64,000 nucleotides of DNA from assembly GCF_017873245.1 (NCBI RefSeq), contig NZ_JAGGJY010000014.1, forward strand, positions 1 through 64,000, given 5' to 3'. This document shows positions 61,872 through 64,000 of this stretch, piece by piece (within the stretch, counting starts at the first letter, position 1; every line of letters begins with the position of its first letter). A model generated the notes under the pieces. It saw only the letters and a program-made list of their open reading frames with translations, was not told the origin of the DNA and did not search any database. The DNA is from Clostridium tertium. Its GTDB lineage: Bacteria; Bacillota; Clostridia; Clostridiales; Clostridiaceae. A program made the position numbers and the translations under genes.

Positions 61872-62906
61872 ATGAGTACTAATAATTTAAATATAAAAAA
61901 AGTTGGAAAGCAAACCGTAAAACTTCAAAACCCTCCTAAAATAATAGCAACATATTCTATTGTTGGACCTAAAGAGGGTGAAGGACCTTTGAAGGAATAT
62001 TTTGATGAAATATTAAATGATGATATGTTTGGAAAAGAAAGCTATGAAAAAGCTGAGAGCGAAATGATGTATACAGCAATAACAAGTGCAATAAATCGAG
62101 CTGGATTAAAAGAAGAGAATATAGATTATTTATTTGCTGGAGATTTATTAAATCAAATAACATCTTCATCTTTTGCAGCTAGAAAATTAAATATACCGTT
62201 CTTTGGATTATATGGAGCTTGCTCCACTATGTCAGAATCATTAAGTGTGGCTTCTATGATGATAGACGGAGGATTTGCAGATTATGTTGTTGCATCTACT
62301 TCATCACATTTTAGTTCAGCGGAAAGGCAATTTAGGTTTCCTTTAGAATATGGGTCACAAAGAAGTCCATTGGCTCAGTGGACAGTAACTGGTTCAGGTG
62401 CTATGGTTCTTGGAAAAAGTGGTGATTTTCCAGAAGTGACATATATAACAACAGGAGTTGTAAAAGATTATGGAATAAAAGATCCCAATAATATGGGAGC
62501 GGCTATGGCACCAGCAGCAGTAGATACAATAGCAAGGCATTTCAAGGATACAGGTAGAGATCCTAAATTTTACGATGTAATTGCAACAGGAGATTTAGGT
62601 AAAGTAGGTAAGGAAATAACATGTAAATTACTATTAGAATATGGATATGATATAAGAGAAAATTATTTTGATTGTGGCGATATGATATATGACGATACAG
62701 TTCAAAATACAGATTCAGGTGGAAGTGGATGTGGATGCTCAGCTGTGGTATCATCAGGATGTTTCTATAAAAAATTAATGAGAAAAGAAATAAAAAATCT
62801 TTTATTAATTTCTACAGGAGCTCTTATGAGTACAACCTCATCTTTACAAGGAGAAAGTATCCCTGGAATAGCACATGCTGTAGCAATAGAATTTAAAGAA
62901 AAATAG
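61872..62906 (+). CDS. spoVAD: Stage V sporulation protein AD
   Basis: Soluble thiolase-fold protein that binds dipicolinic acid and sits on the inner membrane of the spore. GACSTMSESL near residue 113 corresponds to the thiolase nucleophile region with Cys retained, and the C-terminal SGGSGCGCSA block is typical of SpoVAD. 344 aa, normal. AAAGGGGCAT ribosome site, 15 bp after spoVAC. Confidence 0.96.
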   Translation: MSTNNLNIKKVGKQTVKLQNPPKIIATYSIVGPKEGEGPLKEYFDEILNDDMFGKESYEKAESEMMYTAITSAINRAGLKEENIDYLFAGDLLNQITSSSFAARKLNIPFFGLYGACSTMSESLSVASMMIDGGFADYVVASTSSHFSSAERQFRFPLEYGSQRSPLAQWTVTGSGAMVLGKSGDFPEVTYITTGVVKDYGIKDPNNMGAAMAPAAVDTIARHFKDTGRDPKFYDVIATGDLGKVGKEITCKLLLEYGYDIRENYFDCGDMIYDDTVQNTDSGGSGCGCSAVVSSGCFYKKLMRKEIKNLLLISTGALMSTTSSLQGESIPGIAHAVAIEFKEK

Positions 62907-62921
62907 AAAGGGGAAACTAGT

Positions 62922-63278
62922 ATGGAGTATTTAAATGCTTTTATCGTAGGTGGAATAATATGTGTAATAGGACAAATTCTTATGGATACAACAAAGTTAA
63001 CACCAGCAAGAATATTAGTAATCTTTGTAACTGTTGGAGCAATATTAGGTGCGTTCGGAATATATGATAAATTAGTAGAAATAGGTGGAGCTGGAGCGAC
63101 AGTGCCGTTGCCTGGCTTTGGAAACTCACTTGCAAAAGGTGCTATAAAAGCCGTTGAAGAAAAAGGATTAATAGGCGCTTTTACAGGTGGAATAACTGGA
63201 ACAGCAGCAGGAATAACAGCTGCAATTTTCTTTGGATACATAATGGCATTAATATTTAATCCAAAAACAAAATCTTAA
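62922..63278 (+). CDS. spoVAE: Stage V sporulation protein AE (SpoVAEb)
   Basis: Small membrane protein of the SpoVA channel, 118 aa, with three or four helices. FIVGGIICVIGQILMD and GIYDKLVEIGGAGATVPLPGF align with the same blocks in SpoVAC, showing common origin. 15 bp after spoVAD, with AAAGGGGA. Last gene before a terminator, so the operon has three genes here. Confidence 0.95.
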   Translation: MEYLNAFIVGGIICVIGQILMDTTKLTPARILVIFVTVGAILGAFGIYDKLVEIGGAGATVPLPGFGNSLAKGAIKAVEEKGLIGAFTGGITGTAAGITAAIFFGYIMALIFNPKTKS

Positions 63279-63321
63279 TAGTTTATAGAAAATATTAGAA
63301 ATTAATACTTTAAAAAAATAT

Positions 63322-63360
63322 CCTAACAACTTATACTATAAGTGTTAGGTTTTTCTTTTT
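63322..63360 (+). terminator. Terminator of the spoVA operon
   Basis: CCTAACAACTTAT pairs with ATAAGTGTTAGG (one bulge), followed by TTTTTCTTTTTT. Confidence 0.88.
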
Positions 63361-63447
63361 TTAGTTAAATATAAAAAATGATATAATTAAAATAACTTAA
63401 AAAATGATAGTAATAAATGGCGAATTATTAGAGGTAGGAGGAGGAAA

Positions 63448-64000
63448 ATGAAAAGTTATTATGGGAATAGCTGGATAAGGGTGGTAAATTCACTTGGGAG
63501 TAATGTAAATAAGGGGCTTTATGAATATGATTGTAATTTAAGAAAAGAAGAGGGTGGGAATAATAAAATTTCTCTTCCACATTCTAGAGGAATGTTTAAA
63601 TTAGCATTAGACATCTTAAAAGAAAAATACTTGTATTTATATTTATTATTTATAGGATTTTTTTTATTTAATAAATTTTACATAGTTAGTGTACTAACTA
63701 TATTTTTGCTATTATTTAATTTAGGGTTTAAGTTATATCATGAAGTTTCTAAAGAAAAAGAAATAGAAGTTTTACAAAATTTAAATACTTCTCAAGTGCT
63801 AGTTTTAAGAGAAGGAGTAGAGAAGCTAGTAGAAGCAGAAGAGTTAGTAAAAGGAGATATAGTTTATTTTAGAAAAAATTCCATAATTGCAGCTGATATT
63901 CGAATTATAGAGAGTGAAAATCTTAAAGTGGATGAAAGTAATGTAACTGGAGATAGATTTTTAAAGGATAAGTTTTCAACAAAGCTAGATAATGAAATAT
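63448..64000 (+). CDS. Cation-translocating P-type ATPase, N-terminal part (cut by window end)
   Basis: Open to the right edge (184 codons visible). GGAGGAGG lies 4-11 bp before ATG 63448. After about 60 residues there are two close hydrophobic helices (about 63-92). Then comes the actuator domain start: QVLVLREGVEKLVEAEELVK, GDIVYFRKNSIIAADIRII and VDESNVTGD. The last has Asp instead of the more usual Glu in the TGE motif; TGE is needed for dephosphorylation, so this is worth checking when the rest is read. Ion specificity cannot be told. The unusual soluble N-terminus is not a metal-binding domain. Confidence 0.85.
   Translation, partial: MKSYYGNSWIRVVNSLGSNVNKGLYEYDCNLRKEEGGNNKISLPHSRGMFKLALDILKEKYLYLYLLFIGFFLFNKFYIVSVLTIFLLLFNLGFKLYHEVSKEKEIEVLQNLNTSQVLVLREGVEKLVEAEELVKGDIVYFRKNSIIAADIRIIESENLKVDESNVTGDRFLKDKFSTKLDNEI

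Noticed and set aside
1-64000. tRNA or rRNA genes
   Set aside because: No GC-richer cloverleaf with tRNA consensus boxes (GTTCRANNC) or rRNA sequence was seen. The dispersed cloverleaf elements lack tRNA consensus bases.

Overview
The window is low-GC, AT-rich DNA from a strictly anaerobic, spore-forming Firmicute, most likely Clostridium sensu stricto. Pointers are the spoIIAA-spoIIAB-sigF and spoVAC-D-E operons, a reverse rubrerythrin, a flavodiiron protein, a hybrid-cluster protein, strong AGGAGG ribosome sites and compact intrinsic terminators. It holds about 60 protein genes and one clear riboswitch. I saw no tRNA, rRNA, insertion sequence, prophage or CRISPR array. The right edge cuts a P-type ATPase gene.

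Layout. 0.5-6.2 kb: CPBP membrane protease, DeoR regulator plus HAD phosphatase, a secreted alpha-amylase (minus strand), and the pseudouridine synthase RluF. 7-18.5 kb: a cobalamin block. cobT-cobO-cobU-cobS, a second CobU-like gene, cobC, cbiB and cobD form one run. A B12 riboswitch with a terminator then precedes btuF-btuC-btuD, a DUF71 PP-loop ATPase and cobQ. Together these genes import corrinoids, adenosylate and amidate them and build the nucleotide loop. No corrin-ring (cbi) genes are present here. 18.8-32 kb: PAP2 protein, reverse rubrerythrin, a paired small DMT transporter with a Crp-type regulator, a lipoprotein, a flavodoxin-ferredoxin fusion, trmB, a cysteine-desulfurase-like enzyme, an Asn/Met/Gly-rich repeat protein with a DUF4397 partner, a ZIP transporter, a lipase and an acyltransferase.

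32-49 kb: ECF S component, patatin, sbcDC, AraC regulator, hcp with its regulator hcpR, a three-gene glycerol-3-phosphate oxidation operon behind a terminator-bearing leader, two small membrane proteins, and an ACT/UPF0210 pair. 49-64 kb: PP2C-like protein, flavodoxin-like reductase with a class I isoprenoid-synthase-like protein, a GntR-RCK_C regulator resembling BusR, helD, fprA, a Lon-like protease whose ATPase motifs look ruined, the spoIIA operon, the spoVA operon and the truncated P-type ATPase.

The most unusual signal is not a gene. A family of 140-200 bp intergenic elements occurs in five recognisable copies plus one remnant (5.2, 9.9, 23.5, 24.5, 38.5 and 41.5 kb). Each has a long outer stem and up to three inner hairpins, like a cloverleaf. 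The hairpins covary between copies. The non-Watson-Crick pairs I checked fall as G-U in one orientation only, which suggests a structured RNA read from that strand. Other leads are a complementary-looking CobU pair, the ATPase-degenerate Lon-like protein before spoIIA, an HcpR-type site near -41.5 of hcp, and possible RNA structures upstream of spoIIA and of the glycerol-3-phosphate operon.
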